A DNA stretch of 55,605 nucleotides, from positions 1-55,605 of the forward strand of contig NZ_VSFA01000044.1 of the NCBI RefSeq assembly GCF_008119785.1, in the 5' to 3' direction. The notes beneath the pieces are model-generated. The model ran no database searches. It worked only from the letters and a program-made list of their open reading frames with translations, and was not told where the DNA came from. Shown piece by piece: positions 55,281-55,605 of this stretch. Positions within the stretch are counted from its first letter, which is position 1; each line of letters begins with the position of its first letter. The translations under genes were made by a program, and so were the position numbers. The stretch is from Micromonospora sp. MP36. Its GTDB lineage: Bacteria; Actinomycetota; Actinomycetes; Mycobacteriales; Micromonosporaceae.

Positions 55281-55605
55281 GTGAGCGGGATGGTGCCGCT
55301 GGGCGAAGGCGAGACGTTCCGCACCGCGTGTGCCCGCGCTGTGCTGCGGACAGGCGTGGACGAGGGGACCGGTGAGGTCCTGTCGCAGGCGGTGCTTGCG
55401 CAGCGTATCGGCTGGTGCGTCGACCTGGTGGCGGGGATGGTCTCCGGGTTGTTGGCGGAGCGCTGGAATCCCGCGGATGTGGAGGTGCTCGCCTCCGGTG
55501 TGGACGCCGGCGGTCGGAAGCTTCCGTCGAACGCGTGGATGGCGTTGCGGCGCCTGGGCTGGACCGCCACCGCGGCCGAGGGTGTGAAGGTCAATGACCG
55601 GGTCG
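55281..55605 (+). CDS. Partial gene at the window end, not identified
   Basis: An open frame from GTG at 55281 (GGAGG 10 bases upstream) runs without a stop to the last base: 108 residues beginning VSGMVPLGEGETFRTACARAV, continuing WCVDLVAGMVSGLLAERWNP and LRRLGWTATAAEGVKVNDRV. I cannot place it in a family with confidence; the N termini of some large actinomycete TnpB-like/Cas12-like proteins look similar. Codon use (TTG, GTG) is unlike the neighbours. Confidence 0.55.
   Translation, partial: MSGMVPLGEGETFRTACARAVLRTGVDEGTGEVLSQAVLAQRIGWCVDLVAGMVSGLLAERWNPADVEVLASGVDAGGRKLPSNAWMALRRLGWTATAAEGVKVNDRV

Noticed and set aside
1..55605. CRISPR arrays, rRNA and tRNA genes
   Set aside because: No regularly spaced repeats and no cloverleaf or rRNA-like segments were seen by eye on either strand.

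Overview
This is a very GC-rich window with dense, strongly GC3-biased genes. It also has short LacI, MarR, HxlR and WYL regulators, several probable leaderless promoters (a TANNNT -10 hexamer 6-8 nt before the start codon), DUF993, TIGR04222 and a TnpB of actinobacterial type. Together these point to an actinomycete, most plausibly Micromonosporaceae; the genus is inferred, not proven. The first ~120 bases are poly-G/poly-C and look like a damaged contig edge that cuts off an ECF sigma factor.

Layout. (1) 120-2350: ECF42-type sigma factor with its YCII partner, a small membrane protein and small stress-like proteins. (2) 2422-17246: a carbohydrate/acid-catabolism region. A LacI regulator is divergent from two secreted proteins (LamG protein and glucose/sorbosone-dehydrogenase-like protein). 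After an HxlR/SnoaL pair comes a seven-gene minus-strand operon (ABC permease, lipoprotein, ATPase, Gfo/Idh/MocA dehydrogenase, DUF993 aldolase-like enzyme, sugar isomerase/epimerase, glycerate kinase). It is divergent from a second LacI and an enolase-superfamily enzyme. Both LacI proteins carry the same recognition-helix sequence and both intergenic regions carry tandem AAGCGCTTTC operators. (3) 17261-25367: an unrecognised Rossmann-like protein, a two-component system coupled to an ankyrin lipoprotein and divergent from an HbpS/GlcG-like secreted protein, a VWA lipoprotein, a VapBC-type toxin-antitoxin pair and a TIGR04222 protein. (4) 25424-28616: DUF2785, a PMT-family glycosyltransferase and a GNAT. 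(5) 28617-30572: an IS200/IS605 relic with wrecked tnpA, intact tnpB and a 5'-truncated cupin gene. (6) 30582-44807: housekeeping and accessory genes (MFS/MarR, isochorismatase, Hsp20 with a HAIR element, WYL regulator, tyrosine recombinase, TetR/VOC, HxlR/NmrA, phosphoesterase, thymidine kinase, UMF1 transporter, GDPD, HTH/DUF4180). (7) 44927-47373: a second IS200/IS605 element (tnpA-tnpB) whose right end now forms the start of an acyltransferase gene. (8) 47647-55605: cytochrome bd oxidase (cydAB), nitronate monooxygenase, SDR, OFA-type transporter with a 40-residue partner, a frameshifted GNAT, and a partial gene running off the end.

The most interesting points are the undescribed oxidation/aldol-cleavage operon with its paired LacI circuit, the candidate HbpS-like/two-component/ankyrin sensing module, and the way the two TnpB elements have remodelled neighbouring genes.
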